This document shows positions 8,410-16,751 of a stretch of DNA of 64,000 nt, piece by piece. Source of the stretch: Solihabitans fulvus (GTDB taxonomy: Bacteria; Actinomycetota; Actinomycetes; Mycobacteriales; Pseudonocardiaceae); the NCBI RefSeq assembly GCF_008386585.1, contig NZ_VUOB01000002.1:111058-175057 (forward strand). Reading direction: 5' to 3'. Both the position numbers and the translations under genes were made by a program. Each line of letters starts with the position of its first letter. Position 1 is the stretch's first letter. The notes under the pieces were generated by a model. The model saw nothing but the letters and a program-made list of their open reading frames with translations. It was not told the origin of the DNA and made no database searches.

Positions 8410-8685
8410 CTGTCGTTTTGGTCGGACACGATCGGGCAGTTACGGCCCTCGGGCTTTCGTGATCGAATTGGTGTCCCCGCGTCCCGGCATTCACTGATTT
8501 CCGGCAGGGGTCTGGACGCGGGCCGATCCTTGATCTAAATTTCCGCCAACGCGCCTGCCGAGCTGGGTGGATGCCCGCAGGTCCGAGGCGTTCCGAGGTG
8601 CGCGGAAAAGGATTTCCGCCCATTTTTCGCGCACCGTGGAAGATTTTCTCGGTGTGCCGCGCGCACGCCGCGAGGAGGTCGGCCG

Positions 8686-9525
8686 ATGATTTCCAGCCGG
8701 GCTTTACGGGTGTGCGGCGTCCTGGCTGCGATCGCGCTGCTCGGGGCGTGCGGCTCCGGCAGCGCGTCCCCGAACGACTCGCTGGTGCGCCGCGCGTCCG
8801 CCTTCCACAAGCTCACCATCGGCATCGCCTACGACGTGCCCGGCATCGGGCTCAAACGTGTCGACGGCAAGGTTGTCGGCTTCGACATCGACGTCGCCCG
8901 CTTCATCGCCAACGAGCTCGGCGTCCAGGACCGCGACATCACCTGGCGGGAGGCGGAGCCGAGCGAGCGGGAGAACCTGATCAGGAGCAACGCCGTCGAC
9001 CTCGTGGTCGAGGCGTATTCCATCACCGACGAGCGCAGGAAGCTGATCTCCCTGGTCGGCCCGTACTTCGTGGCGGGGCAGAGCCTGCTGGTCCGGCTCA
9101 CCGACAACGACATCACCGGGCCGGACCACCTCAACGGGCACAAGCTCTGCTCCGTGACCGGCTCGACCTCGGCCGAGGAGGTGCGGGACAAGTACGCGCA
9201 GGGCACCCAGCTGGTCGAGTACAACCGGTTCTCCGACTGCGTCACGGCCCTGCTCGGCGGCCAGGTGGACGCCCTGACCACCGACGACGTGGTGCTCGCC
9301 GGCTACGCGGCGCAGAACCCCGAGCTGCTCAAGGTCGTCGGCAAGCCCTTCACCAAGGAGCTGTACGGGATCGGCCTGCGGCTCGGCGACGCGGACGGGA
9401 AGACCGCGATCGCCGCCGCGCTGCGCAAGATGATCGACAGCGGCGCGTGGAAGCGCTCGCTGGAGGCCAACATCGGCCCGTCCGACTACCCCATTCCCTC
9501 CCCGCCCGTCCTCGACGGCAAGTGA
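8686..9525 (+). CDS. amino-acid-type solute-binding lipoprotein
   Basis: 279 residues, SBP family 3. The signal peptide ends in a lipobox (LLGAC, Cys near residue 22), so the protein is lipid-anchored outside the membrane. The mature part follows the glutamate/glutamine-binding pattern: LTIGIAYDVPGIG, VVGFDIDVARFIANELG, the NLIRSNAVDLVVEAYSITDERR hinge region and SVTGSTSAEEV. A GAGGAGG site precedes the ATG. No permease or ATPase gene is adjacent, so it is an orphan binding protein that either uses a remote transporter or acts as a sensor. Its 3' end with the stop is tandemly duplicated. Confidence 0.88.
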   Translation: MISSRALRVCGVLAAIALLGACGSGSASPNDSLVRRASAFHKLTIGIAYDVPGIGLKRVDGKVVGFDIDVARFIANELGVQDRDITWREAEPSERENLIRSNAVDLVVEAYSITDERRKLISLVGPYFVAGQSLLVRLTDNDITGPDHLNGHKLCSVTGSTSAEEVRDKYAQGTQLVEYNRFSDCVTALLGGQVDALTTDDVVLAGYAAQNPELLKVVGKPFTKELYGIGLRLGDADGKTAIAAALRKMIDSGAWKRSLEANIGPSDYPIPSPPVLDGK

Positions 9526-9554
9526 CCGCCTGTCCTCGACGGCAAGTGACCGCC
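9508..9554 (+). repeat. 24-bp tandem duplication containing the stop codon
   Basis: The last five codons, stop and following bases of the binding-protein gene (GTCCTCGACGGCAAGTGACC) are duplicated exactly with a 24-bp period. This leaves a second in-frame TGA immediately downstream. Confidence 0.9.
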
Positions 9555-9577
9555 GCCGTGCGACCCCGGCCCGGTTC

Positions 9578-9628
9578 GGCCGAATGCCCCATTCGCCCTG
9601 CATGGCGAGGTGAACGGGACATTCGGCC
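9578..9628. terminator. long hairpin between binding-protein gene and pafB
   Basis: GGCCGAATGCCCCATTCGCC pairs imperfectly with a downstream GGCG-GGTGAACGGGACATTCGGCC stretch. This gives a stem of about 20 bp with three mismatches (G-U pairs in RNA) around a short loop. Position after a stop and before pafB suggests a terminator. It could alternatively be a dispersed palindromic repeat. Confidence 0.55.
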
Positions 9629-9683
9629 ACGCCGCACCCGGGTGTGTCGACAGCGCGCGGCTGGTCAGCGTTAGGGTGCCTGC

Positions 9684-10685
9684 GTGGCCACCGCACGCGC
9701 CGAACGGCTCGTCAACCTGGTGTTGTGCCTGCTGTCGACCCGTCAGTACCTGATAGCAGAGCGCATCCGCGCCATCGTCCCGGGCTATGCCGACGCACCC
9801 ACGGACGAGGCGTTCTTCCGCATGTTCGAACGCGACAAGTCCGAACTGCGCGACCTCGGCATCCCGCTGGAGACCGGGCGCAACTCCATGTTCGACAACG
9901 CGGACGGCTACCGCATCGCCCGCAGGGACTACGAACTCGGCGACATCGACCTCGAACCCGACGAGGCCGCCGCCGTCGCCCTCGCGGCCCGGCTGTGGGA
10001 CTCGCCGCAGCTCACCGGGGCCGCGCACGGCGCGCTGCTCAAGCTGCGCGCGGCCGGCGTCGACGTCGACCAGGCCGCCCCCGCCGTGATCGAGCCCAAG
10101 GTGCGCACCAGCGAGCCCGCGTTCGCGCCGCTGCTCGCCGCCGTGCAGGCCGGGCAGGTGGTCAGCTTCGAGTACCGCAGGCCGACCCCGGCCGAGATCC
10201 GCCGCCGCACCGTCGAGCCGTGGGGCGTGGTCGCCTGGCGCGGCCGGTGGTACCTGGTCGGCCACGACCAGGACCGCAGGGCCACCAGGTGTTTCCGGCT
10301 CTCCCGCGTGGTCGGCGAGGTCAGGACCATCGGCAAGCCGGGGGAGGTGCGCCGGCCGACCGACGGCACCGACCTCGACCTGCTGTCCATCGTGGCCGGC
10401 AGCAACCCCGGCGAAGCGCAGCCGGCGTCGGCGAAGCTGTGGGTCGCGGACGGCCGCGCCAAGGGCGTGCGCAGGCGGGCCCGGACCGTCGGCAGGCGCA
10501 CGGTGGCCGGCGTCGACGGCGACCTGCTTGAGCTCGACCTGAACTTCCCCGACTCGGCGGCCAGCTGGATCGCCGGATTCGGCCCCGACGTGGTGGTCCT
10601 GGAACCCGAGCTGCTGGCCAAGGGCGTGCGGGAACGGTTGTTGGGCGCGCTCGCCAGGCAGCGGGCCGGAGAGGTGCGCAGGTGA
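9684..10685 (+). CDS. pafB: PafB, WYL-domain transcriptional regulator
   Basis: 333 residues, GTG start. N-terminal winged helix (ERLVNLVLCLLSTRQYLIAERIRAIV), a middle domain and a WYL domain (VEPWGVVAWRGRWYLVGHDQDR, then the TRCFRLSRV segment), plus a WCX C-terminal region. In mycobacteria PafB and PafC form a heterodimer that activates the LexA-independent DNA-damage response. pafC follows after 61 bp bridged by a tiny ORF. The usual upstream neighbour pafA is displaced to 2999. Confidence 0.92.
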   Translation: MATARAERLVNLVLCLLSTRQYLIAERIRAIVPGYADAPTDEAFFRMFERDKSELRDLGIPLETGRNSMFDNADGYRIARRDYELGDIDLEPDEAAAVALAARLWDSPQLTGAAHGALLKLRAAGVDVDQAAPAVIEPKVRTSEPAFAPLLAAVQAGQVVSFEYRRPTPAEIRRRTVEPWGVVAWRGRWYLVGHDQDRRATRCFRLSRVVGEVRTIGKPGEVRRPTDGTDLDLLSIVAGSNPGEAQPASAKLWVADGRAKGVRRRARTVGRRTVAGVDGDLLELDLNFPDSAASWIAGFGPDVVVLEPELLAKGVRERLLGALARQRAGEVRR

Positions 10686-10750
10686 ACGGCACGGTGGTCC
10701 TCGAAGCGGACGTGTCGGCCGGGCAGCGGATGGGGGAGGTGCGCGCGTGA
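10682..10750 (+). CDS. 22-codon ORF bridging pafB and pafC
   Basis: The GTG at 10682 overlaps the pafB stop (GTGA) and the TGA at 10748-10750 overlaps the pafC GTG (GTGA), so both junctions have the coupling geometry of actinomycete operons. The product, 22 residues starting VNGTVVLEADVS, has no recognisable domain. The start context (GAGGTGCGC then GTGAACGGC) is repeated at the pafC start, so the ORF may have arisen by duplication of that junction. It may only relay ribosomes from pafB to pafC. Confidence 0.4.
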   Translation: MNGTVVLEADVSAGQRMGEVRA

Positions 10751-11718
10751 ACGGCTCAGCCGAACGTCTGCCCAGGTTGTTGGCCCTGGTGCCCTACCTG
10801 CTGGCCAGGCCGGGTATCCGCATCGACGAGGTGGCCGCCGACTTCGAGGTCACCGAACGGCAGCTCCGGCGCGACCTGGAACTGCTCTGGATGTGCGGGC
10901 TGCCCGGCTACGGGCCCGGTGACCTGATCGACCTGTCCTTCGAGGGCGAGACGGTCACCGTCGCCTACGACGCCGGCATGAAGCGCCCGCTGCGGCTGAC
11001 CGCGGCCGAGGCCACCGCGCTGCTCGTCGCGCTGCGGGCGCTCGCCGACACGCCAGGGGTTGCCGACGCCGCCGCCGTGCAGCGGGCGCTGGCCAAGATC
11101 GAGGCGGCCGTCGGGCAGGCCCAGCCCGCCGGCGTGATCGTCGGGCTCGGCAGCCGCGACACCAGCGGCACCATCGAACTGCGCGACGCGGTCCGCGCCG
11201 CAGTGCAGCGCGGCAGGGCGCTGCGGATCCGCTACTACACGGCGTCGCGGGACGAGGTCACCGACCGGGTCGTCGACCCGATGCGCCTGCTGCTCGTGGA
11301 GGGCCGCAGCTACCTGGAGGCCTGGTGCCGCTCGGCCGAGGGCGTCCGGTTGTTCCGGCTCGACCGCATCGACGAGGTGACCGAGCTGGACGAGCCCGCC
11401 GCGCCGCCGCCGCACGCCCAGCTCACCGACACCTCGGAGGGCCTGTTCCGGCCGGAGCCCACCCAGCAGGTCGCCAGCCTGGTGCTCGAGCCGGACAGCC
11501 GGTGGATCGCCGAGTACTACCCGGTGGACGAGGTGACCGAACTCGGCGACGGGCGCACCAGGGTGCTCATGCGCTACGCCGACACCTCGTGGATGGTCCG
11601 GCTGCTGCTCGGCCTCGGCGGCGACGTGCTGGTGGAGGCGCCGGACGAGCTGGCCGCGCAGATCACCGCGCGGGCCCAGGAGGCATTGGACCGGGCGGAT
11701 CACCTGCTGGTCACCTGA
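10747..11718 (+). CDS. pafC: PafC, WYL-domain transcriptional regulator
   Basis: 323 residues, GTG start with GGGGGAGG upstream. Same layout as PafB: a winged helix (IRIDEVAADFEVTERQLRRDLELLWMCGLPGY) and a WYL domain (LRIRYYTASRDEVTDRVVDPMRLLLVEGRSYLEAWC, VRLFRLDRI), then a WCX domain (ARYYPVDEVTEL-like, TSWMVRLLLGLGGDVLVEAP). It partners PafB as DNA-damage activator by analogy with mycobacteria. It is transcribed with pafB and probably with the downstream membrane protein and tatC. Confidence 0.92.
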   Translation: MNGSAERLPRLLALVPYLLARPGIRIDEVAADFEVTERQLRRDLELLWMCGLPGYGPGDLIDLSFEGETVTVAYDAGMKRPLRLTAAEATALLVALRALADTPGVADAAAVQRALAKIEAAVGQAQPAGVIVGLGSRDTSGTIELRDAVRAAVQRGRALRIRYYTASRDEVTDRVVDPMRLLLVEGRSYLEAWCRSAEGVRLFRLDRIDEVTELDEPAAPPPHAQLTDTSEGLFRPEPTQQVASLVLEPDSRWIAEYYPVDEVTELGDGRTRVLMRYADTSWMVRLLLGLGGDVLVEAPDELAAQITARAQEALDRADHLLVT

Positions 11719-11730
11719 GCCCGTTACGGT

Positions 11731-11982
11731 GTGCTTGTGCCGTACTTGCCGACCGTGCTGCTGGTCGCCCTAGGTGTGCTGCTGTTGGTCCTGATCGCGC
11801 TCCGGACGGTGCGCGCCGTGCGTCGGTTCAACGGGGTCAGGACCATGGTGGCCAGGCGCATGGACGATCAGGCCGGCCTGCTCCGCGCCAGGTCGGCCGC
11901 GTTGGGCGTGGCCTTCGCCGAACGCCGGTCGGGCAGGGGTTCCCGCGTAGGATCGAGGGAACCGGCGGGGCGTCGTGAGTAG
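11731..11982 (+). CDS. small single-pass membrane protein in the tatA position
   Basis: 83 residues from the GTG at 11731 (81 from the GTG at 11737). One N-terminal helix (PYLPTVLLVALGVLLLVLIAL) is followed by a basic cytoplasmic tail rich in Arg. In mycobacteria this slot between pafC and tatC holds tatA. This protein lacks the TatA features (short helix, Phe-Gly hinge, amphipathic helix with acidic tail), so it is not TatA. It is probably a conserved actinomycete protein of unknown function, co-transcribed with tatC. Confidence 0.6.
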   Translation: MLVPYLPTVLLVALGVLLLVLIALRTVRAVRRFNGVRTMVARRMDDQAGLLRARSAALGVAFAERRSGRGSRVGSREPAGRRE

Positions 11983-12066
11983 TCTTGGCGCCGAGGCGGA
12001 GCTTCGGTCGTCACCGCAGGTGTTGGATCACCAAAGCACCCAGAGCTGAAAAGGACGGTCCACACG

Positions 12067-13050
12067 GTGGGGGCAAATCCACTCCGCCGCGAGCGAGCCG
12101 CGGGTCGGGGACGTCGTCGCAAGGGGCGCAAGAACAACCCCGACGGGACTATGACGCTCATCGAGCACCTGTACGAGCTGCGGCACCGCCTTGGCCTGGC
12201 ACTCCTGGCGATCTTCGTCGGCGGCATCCTCGGCTTCCTGTGGTTCCAGTTCAACATCGGGCCGATTCCCAAGCTCGGCTCGCTGCTGACCGAGCCGTAC
12301 TGCCAGCTGCCGCAGGAACTTCGGGCCGACATCGGCGGCCACGGCGAGTGCAAGCTGCTCCAGACCGCGCCGTTCGAGGCGTTCCTGATCCAGTTCAAGG
12401 TCGGCATCGCGGCCGGCGCGGTGTTCTTCAGTCCGGTGTGGCTCTACCAGCTGTGGGCGTTCATCACCCCCGGCCTGTACGCCAAGGAGCGCAAGTTCGC
12501 GCTCGTCTTCGTGTCCTGCGCGGTCGTGCTGTTCGCGACGGGCGCGGTGCTGGCGTACCTGGTGGTGCCCAAGGGACTCGAGGTCATCCTGCACTTCGGT
12601 GGCAACCAGTTCATCACCGCGCTCAAGGGCGACGAGTACGTCTCGTTCATCCTCGGCATGCTGATCATCTTCGGCGTGAGCTTCGAGCTGCCGCTGCTCG
12701 TGGTGATGCTCAACCGGGTCGGCATCCTGCCCTACGACAAGCTGCGCCGCTGGCGTCGGGGCATGATCTTCGGCCTGTTCGTGTTCGCCGCCGTGGCCAC
12801 GCCGGGCAGCGACCCGTTCTCCATGCTGGCGTTGGCCGGCGCGCTGACGATCCTGTTCGAGTTCGCCATCCAGCTCGCCAGGCTGCACGACCGCAAGAAG
12901 GCCAGGCAGCGGGTGGCCGAAGGTTGGGAGGGCGTCAGCGACGACGAGGCGTCGCCGCTGAACTACCAGCCGGAGCCCGTCGCCCCGGCCGAACCCGTCG
13001 AGACGCCCGCCGCCGACCCGCAGCGCGTCCGCTACGACGACGCCACGTGA
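12067..13050 (+). CDS. tatC: Sec-independent protein translocase subunit TatC
   Basis: 327 residues, GTG start. Six membrane helices and the family signature regions: MTLIEHLYELRHRLG near the N-terminus, then FSPVWLYQLWAFITPGLYAKERK. TatC recognises twin-arginine signal peptides of folded exported proteins; the window itself encodes candidates, such as the hydrolase at 30091 and the beta-lactamase at 58229. A loop of about 45 residues after helix 1 and a Pro-rich C-terminal tail are extensions typical of actinobacterial TatC. The stop overlaps the start of the following lipid-kinase gene. Confidence 0.95.
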   Translation: MGANPLRRERAAGRGRRRKGRKNNPDGTMTLIEHLYELRHRLGLALLAIFVGGILGFLWFQFNIGPIPKLGSLLTEPYCQLPQELRADIGGHGECKLLQTAPFEAFLIQFKVGIAAGAVFFSPVWLYQLWAFITPGLYAKERKFALVFVSCAVVLFATGAVLAYLVVPKGLEVILHFGGNQFITALKGDEYVSFILGMLIIFGVSFELPLLVVMLNRVGILPYDKLRRWRRGMIFGLFVFAAVATPGSDPFSMLALAGALTILFEFAIQLARLHDRKKARQRVAEGWEGVSDDEASPLNYQPEPVAPAEPVETPAADPQRVRYDDAT

Positions 13051-13964
13051 ACCAGGGACGCACGGCGGCGTTAGCCGGGGTGCACGCTGCGCTGCTGGTC
13101 GTGCCGGCGTCCGGCCTCGGCCGCGCGGCCAGGGTTGCCGGGAGCGTGGCCGAGCGGCTGCGGTCCGCCGCGGGCCGGCTCGACCTGCTGGTGGCCGACA
13201 GCGCCGCCGGCACTCGGGGTCTCGCCGCCCGCGCGGTCGCCGACGGCGTCGACGTGCTGGTGGTGGTCGGCGGCGACGGCGCGGCACACCTCGGCGTGCA
13301 GGCGTGCGCCGGCACGGACACCGCACTCGGGTTGGTGCCGGCCGGCACCGGCAACGACCTGGCCACCGCGCTCGGCCTGCCGGCCGATCCGCTGGCCGCC
13401 GCGGACTCAGTGGCCGATGCGCTCCGCTCCGGGACGCGGCGGCGGATGGATCTTGGCAGGCTCGGGTCGGGCACCTGGTTCGCCACCGTGTTGTGCGCGG
13501 GCTTCGACTCGGCGGTCAACGAGCGGGCGAACGCGATGCGCTGGCCGCGCGGGCCGCGCCGCTACGACCTGGCGATCCTCGCGGAGCTGGCCGGGCTGCA
13601 CACCTCGCCCCTGGTGGTGGAGACCGACAACGGCACGCTCGACCTGGACGGCACGCTGGTCGCGATCGGCAACACGTCCCACTACGGCGGCGGCATCCCG
13701 ATCTGCCCCGGCGCCGACCCCACCGACGGCCTGCTCGACCTCACCGTGGTTGGCGCGGCCAGTCGCCGCCAACTGGTCGGCATCCTGCCCAAGCTGCGCA
13801 CCGGCCGGCACGTGGACCATCCGGCGGTGACGACCCTGCGCGCCAGGTCGGTGCGGATCGCGGGGGAGAACGCCTGGGTCGGCTACGCCGACGGCGAGCG
13901 GCTGGACCGGCTTCCGCTCGCCGTGACGTGCGTGCCGGGCGCGCTCACCGTCGCCGCGTCCTGA
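13047..13964 (+). CDS. diacylglycerol kinase-family lipid kinase (DagK/YegS type)
   Basis: 305 residues from a GTG that overlaps the tatC stop (GTGA). The kinase catalytic region has VVVGGDGAAHLG and PAGTGNDLATALGLP, the nucleotide-binding GGDG and GTGN motifs, then CAGFDSAVNERAN and a beta-sandwich C-terminal domain. The product would phosphorylate diacylglycerol or a similar lipid with ATP. The usual GGDGT Thr is Ala here. This is an intact gene, in contrast to the decayed lipid kinase at 1767-2907. Confidence 0.85.
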   Translation: MNQGRTAALAGVHAALLVVPASGLGRAARVAGSVAERLRSAAGRLDLLVADSAAGTRGLAARAVADGVDVLVVVGGDGAAHLGVQACAGTDTALGLVPAGTGNDLATALGLPADPLAAADSVADALRSGTRRRMDLGRLGSGTWFATVLCAGFDSAVNERANAMRWPRGPRRYDLAILAELAGLHTSPLVVETDNGTLDLDGTLVAIGNTSHYGGGIPICPGADPTDGLLDLTVVGAASRRQLVGILPKLRTGRHVDHPAVTTLRARSVRIAGENAWVGYADGERLDRLPLAVTCVPGALTVAAS

Positions 13965-13972
13965 GCGGGCGC

Positions 13973-14386
13973 TCAGACCGCCTCGGGGTAGAGCGTGTTG
14001 GCGACGTGGTGGGTGTCCGCGTACTCGCGAACCGAGGCGATCCTGCCCTCTCGCACCGTGAACACCCCGAGGCACTTGTTGTGGTAGGCCGCGCCGTTGG
14101 CCGCTGTGGCCCGCGAGGTCCACTCGGCGACCACCTGGTCGCCGTCGGCGAGCACGTTGGTCAGCTCGATGAGCACGGGCTCGCCGGCCTTGAGCCGGGT
14201 GCCGACGCCGCCGAGGAAGTCGTCGACGATGACGTCCCGCCCGGTCCAGACCTTCGAGAGCGGAAGCGTGCCGGGGTACTCCCAGGTGGCGTCCTCGGCG
14301 AAGCTGTCGCGGATCACCGCGAGGTCGCCGTCGCGGACGGCCTCGACGTAGCGGACGACGACGCTCTTGGGGTCGGTGACGGTCAT
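13973..14386 (-). CDS. SnoaL/NTF2-like protein
   Basis: 137 residues with the cone-shaped NTF2 fold pattern: VVRYVEAVRDGDLAVIRDSFAEDATWEYPG at the start, then VWTGRDVIVDDFLGG and ending REGRIASVREYADTHHVANTLY. SnoaL-like proteins include isomerases, polyketide cyclases and dehydratases, and many of unknown activity. It is divergent from an MFS transporter with small palindromes between them. Confidence 0.8.
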   Translation of the reverse strand: MTVTDPKSVVVRYVEAVRDGDLAVIRDSFAEDATWEYPGTLPLSKVWTGRDVIVDDFLGGVGTRLKAGEPVLIELTNVLADGDQVVAEWTSRATAANGAAYHNKCLGVFTVREGRIASVREYADTHHVANTLYPEAV

Positions 14387-14404
14387 GGCGGTGTCTCCCT
14401 GGTG

Positions 14405-14446
14405 CCTGTTCGGACGAACTGGTTGAGCTGGTCGGACTGTTCGAAC
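14405..14446. promoter_or_regulatory. palindromic motifs in SnoaL/MFS divergent promoter
   Basis: The 137-bp divergent gap contains GTTCGGACGAAC (5-bp perfect arms) and about 25 bp further GTTCGAAC (perfect 8-mer). Both are built on GTTCG/CGAAC half-sites. They could be operators of an unidentified regulator for both genes. No regulator gene lies next to the pair. Confidence 0.4.
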
Positions 14447-14523
14447 CTAGTTGATATTGAGCACGGCGTTGCTGTGACAAATCTTGAAACGTCAGGTCAG
14501 CTGGACTGTTATACCGTCGCGCC

Positions 14524-15750
14524 ATGATCGCTACGGCAACCGCTCGCCCTGCCCGTCTCTCGATAGCCGGGCACGGCCGTTTCGTCGCGGCGATCGTCGT
14601 TGACTCGGTCGGCACGGGGGTCTTCATCCCCGTCACGATGCTGTACTTCCTGGCGACAACCTCGCTGTCGCTGGTGCAGGTGGGCGCGGCGCTGACGGTC
14701 GGCGGGCTGCTGGCGCTCCCGGCGGGCCCCCTCGTCGGCGGGTTGGTCGACCGGTACGGCTCCAAGCCGGTGCTACAGGCGGCCAACCTGGCCCAGGCCT
14801 TCGGCTTCGCCGGGTATCTCGTCGCGGACCACACCTGGCAGATCGCCGTCTGCGCCTGGGTGAACAGCGCCGGGCGCGCGGTGTTCTTCGGCTGCTACGG
14901 CGTGACCGTCACGGCGCTGGCCGCTCCCGGTGACCGCGAGCGCTGGTTCGGCCTGCTCGGGTCCCTCCGCAACCTCGGATACGCGCTCGGCGGGCTCGTG
15001 GCGGCCGTCGCCGTCGGTGTCGGGACACGCAGCGTCTACACCGCGATCGTGGCCGTCAACGCCGTGTCGTACGTCGCCGCCTTCGGTCTGCTGCGGGCCG
15101 TTCCGAACGCCAAAGCCGGGCGCGACGCCGCCGGAGGCTGGCGGCAAGTGCTCCGGGACTGGCGGTTCCTGCCGGTCGTCGGACAGCAGCTGTGCTTCGC
15201 CGTCTCCCTGTTCGCCTTCAGCATCGCGATCCCGGTCTACGCCGTCCACGTGCTGGGGCTGCCGGGCTGGACGGCCGGGGCGGCCTTCGTGCTCAACACC
15301 CTGTTGGTCGGTTTCGGTCAAAGCGTCGTCGTCGGCAGGCTGCGGGGACGCGTCCGCAGCCGGGTCCTCGTTGCGGGGCACGGCGCCTTCGCCGTCGGCT
15401 ACCTGCTGTTCCTCGCCGCCCGCGGCGTGGACGTGACCGCCGTCGCCGTCGGCGTCCTACTGCTCGGCGCAGCCGTGTACACGCTCGGCGAGATTCTCGG
15501 CGGCCCGGTCTCTTCGACGATCGCCGCGGACAGCGCCCCGGACGCCCTGCGCGGCCGGTACCTCGCCTTCAACCAACTTGCCGTGACCCTCGCGGGAGCA
15601 ACCGCTCCGATCATGCTCTCCGGGCTACTGTCGACAGGGGCTTCCGCGACCTGGTTGACCCTGGTCGGGGTCAGCGTCCTCGGGGCGACGCTCGCCACCG
15701 TGGTCGGTAGGACGGTGCCGGCGGCGCGGAAGCGCATCGGGAACGGCTAG
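14524..15750 (+). CDS. MFS transporter
   Basis: 408 residues with about 12 membrane helices. The MFS loop 2-3 signature appears as GGLVDRYGSKPVLQAANL. The C-terminal half continues with GEILGGPVSSTIAADSAPDALRGRYLAFNQLAVTLAG, a pattern frequent in MdtH/YceL-like drug exporters. The substrate is unknown. It is divergent from the SnoaL-like gene and convergent with the flavodoxin. Confidence 0.85.
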   Translation: MIATATARPARLSIAGHGRFVAAIVVDSVGTGVFIPVTMLYFLATTSLSLVQVGAALTVGGLLALPAGPLVGGLVDRYGSKPVLQAANLAQAFGFAGYLVADHTWQIAVCAWVNSAGRAVFFGCYGVTVTALAAPGDRERWFGLLGSLRNLGYALGGLVAAVAVGVGTRSVYTAIVAVNAVSYVAAFGLLRAVPNAKAGRDAAGGWRQVLRDWRFLPVVGQQLCFAVSLFAFSIAIPVYAVHVLGLPGWTAGAAFVLNTLLVGFGQSVVVGRLRGRVRSRVLVAGHGAFAVGYLLFLAARGVDVTAVAVGVLLLGAAVYTLGEILGGPVSSTIAADSAPDALRGRYLAFNQLAVTLAGATAPIMLSGLLSTGASATWLTLVGVSVLGATLATVVGRTVPAARKRIGNG

Positions 15751-15792
15751 TACTCCAGCTGACAGCAGTTCTTGCGCGGCAGGTCGGATCGG

Positions 15793-16266
15793 TCAGGACG
15801 TGGCGTCGATCCGAACGTGCAGCCCTTCGGCGAACGTCCGTGCCGCCGCCAGATCGGCGGCGTCGGGCCGCGCCTTCCTGATGCCACCGACGAGCTTGAA
15901 CGGAAGATAGGTGTCCAGTGCGCGACACGAGAAGGTGTCGACCACCTGGAAGCCCTTCTGTTCGAGCAGCCGTACCAGGGGGCGGGAGAAGCGCTGGAAC
16001 CGCGCTTCGGGGAATCCGCTGGTGGCGAAGACAAACGCCGCGCCTCGTCGTTCCTCCGGGAGTGACTGGACGAACTCGCGCAGCTGTGCGTGAAAGGACC
16101 CGAGGAAGATCCCCGAGCCGAATCCCACGAGGTCATAGGTGGCGAGCTCGGCCGCGTCGATCTGCTCTGGGGTGACAACGCGGGCCTCCAGGACCTGGCC
16201 CATGACGTCGGCGACCCTCCTCGTGTTGCCATGGGACACGGACGTGCACACGATGACGGCCTTCAT
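15793..16266 (-). CDS. flavodoxin-family protein
   Basis: 157 residues. The FMN phosphate loop at the N-terminus is VCTSVSHGNTRRVADVMG (T-x-S-x-x-G-N-T type), followed by DLVGFGSGIFLGSFHAQLREFVQSLP, typical of flavodoxin and protoporphyrinogen-oxidase-like (HemG) small proteins. It would act as an electron carrier or small reductase. No redox partner is adjacent. Confidence 0.85.
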   Translation of the reverse strand: MKAVIVCTSVSHGNTRRVADVMGQVLEARVVTPEQIDAAELATYDLVGFGSGIFLGSFHAQLREFVQSLPEERRGAAFVFATSGFPEARFQRFSRPLVRLLEQKGFQVVDTFSCRALDTYLPFKLVGGIRKARPDAADLAAARTFAEGLHVRIDATS

Positions 16267-16429
16267 GACGATGCTCTTTTCGCTTGCCCGATGTCGGTGT
16301 CGTGCTGGTCGGATCGACTACATCCCTCAGAGACACCGCCCGAGCGGCGAACGTGACATCAGGGGAATGTGGTCCCGGTCACCACGACCGACCGCATGAT
16401 CGGCAAACCCGGGCGTCGATCGGTGCGCG

Positions 16430-16690
16430 TCACCTGCGGCGGTCGGAAAGCTGTTGGTCGTACAGGCTTTCTGGTCGCAGGTGCGTCCTGGGGGACTGCG
16501 TCTCGCCGGGCTGGTGGCCCTCGGTCGGCGAGTCCTGCCTGCCGGTGCAGCCAAGCGCCCAGTTGTGCGCGGTTGGCGGGTTCTCCACGTGGTAGGTGCC
16601 CACAGAACAGTTCCACAGCACGCTGTTCGCGCCGGCCCAGCCCTGCCCACTGCCCAACGGTCGCGTGCGTGTACTGCTTCCCCAGTGCGG
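16430..16690 (-). pseudogene. C-terminal fragment of a secreted beta-helix protein
   Basis: The 480-bp gap between the flavodoxin and GNAT genes has no complete gene. On the minus strand one frame reads GSGQGWAGANSVLWNC, then PPTAHNWALGCTG and ends SLYDQQLSDRRR. This resembles the last strands of right-handed parallel beta-helix proteins of the polysaccharide-lyase type, where GxGWxGAN and PPTAxNW motifs precede a SLYxxQLxDR tail. No start, signal peptide or upstream helix coils remain; upstream the frame runs antisense into the GNAT gene. Confidence 0.45.
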
Positions 16691-16751
16691 TGGGCAGCGG
16701 CACGTCCCTCCCCGGCGAGAGTCCGCGTCGGTGGACCGTAGGTTGGGCGCC

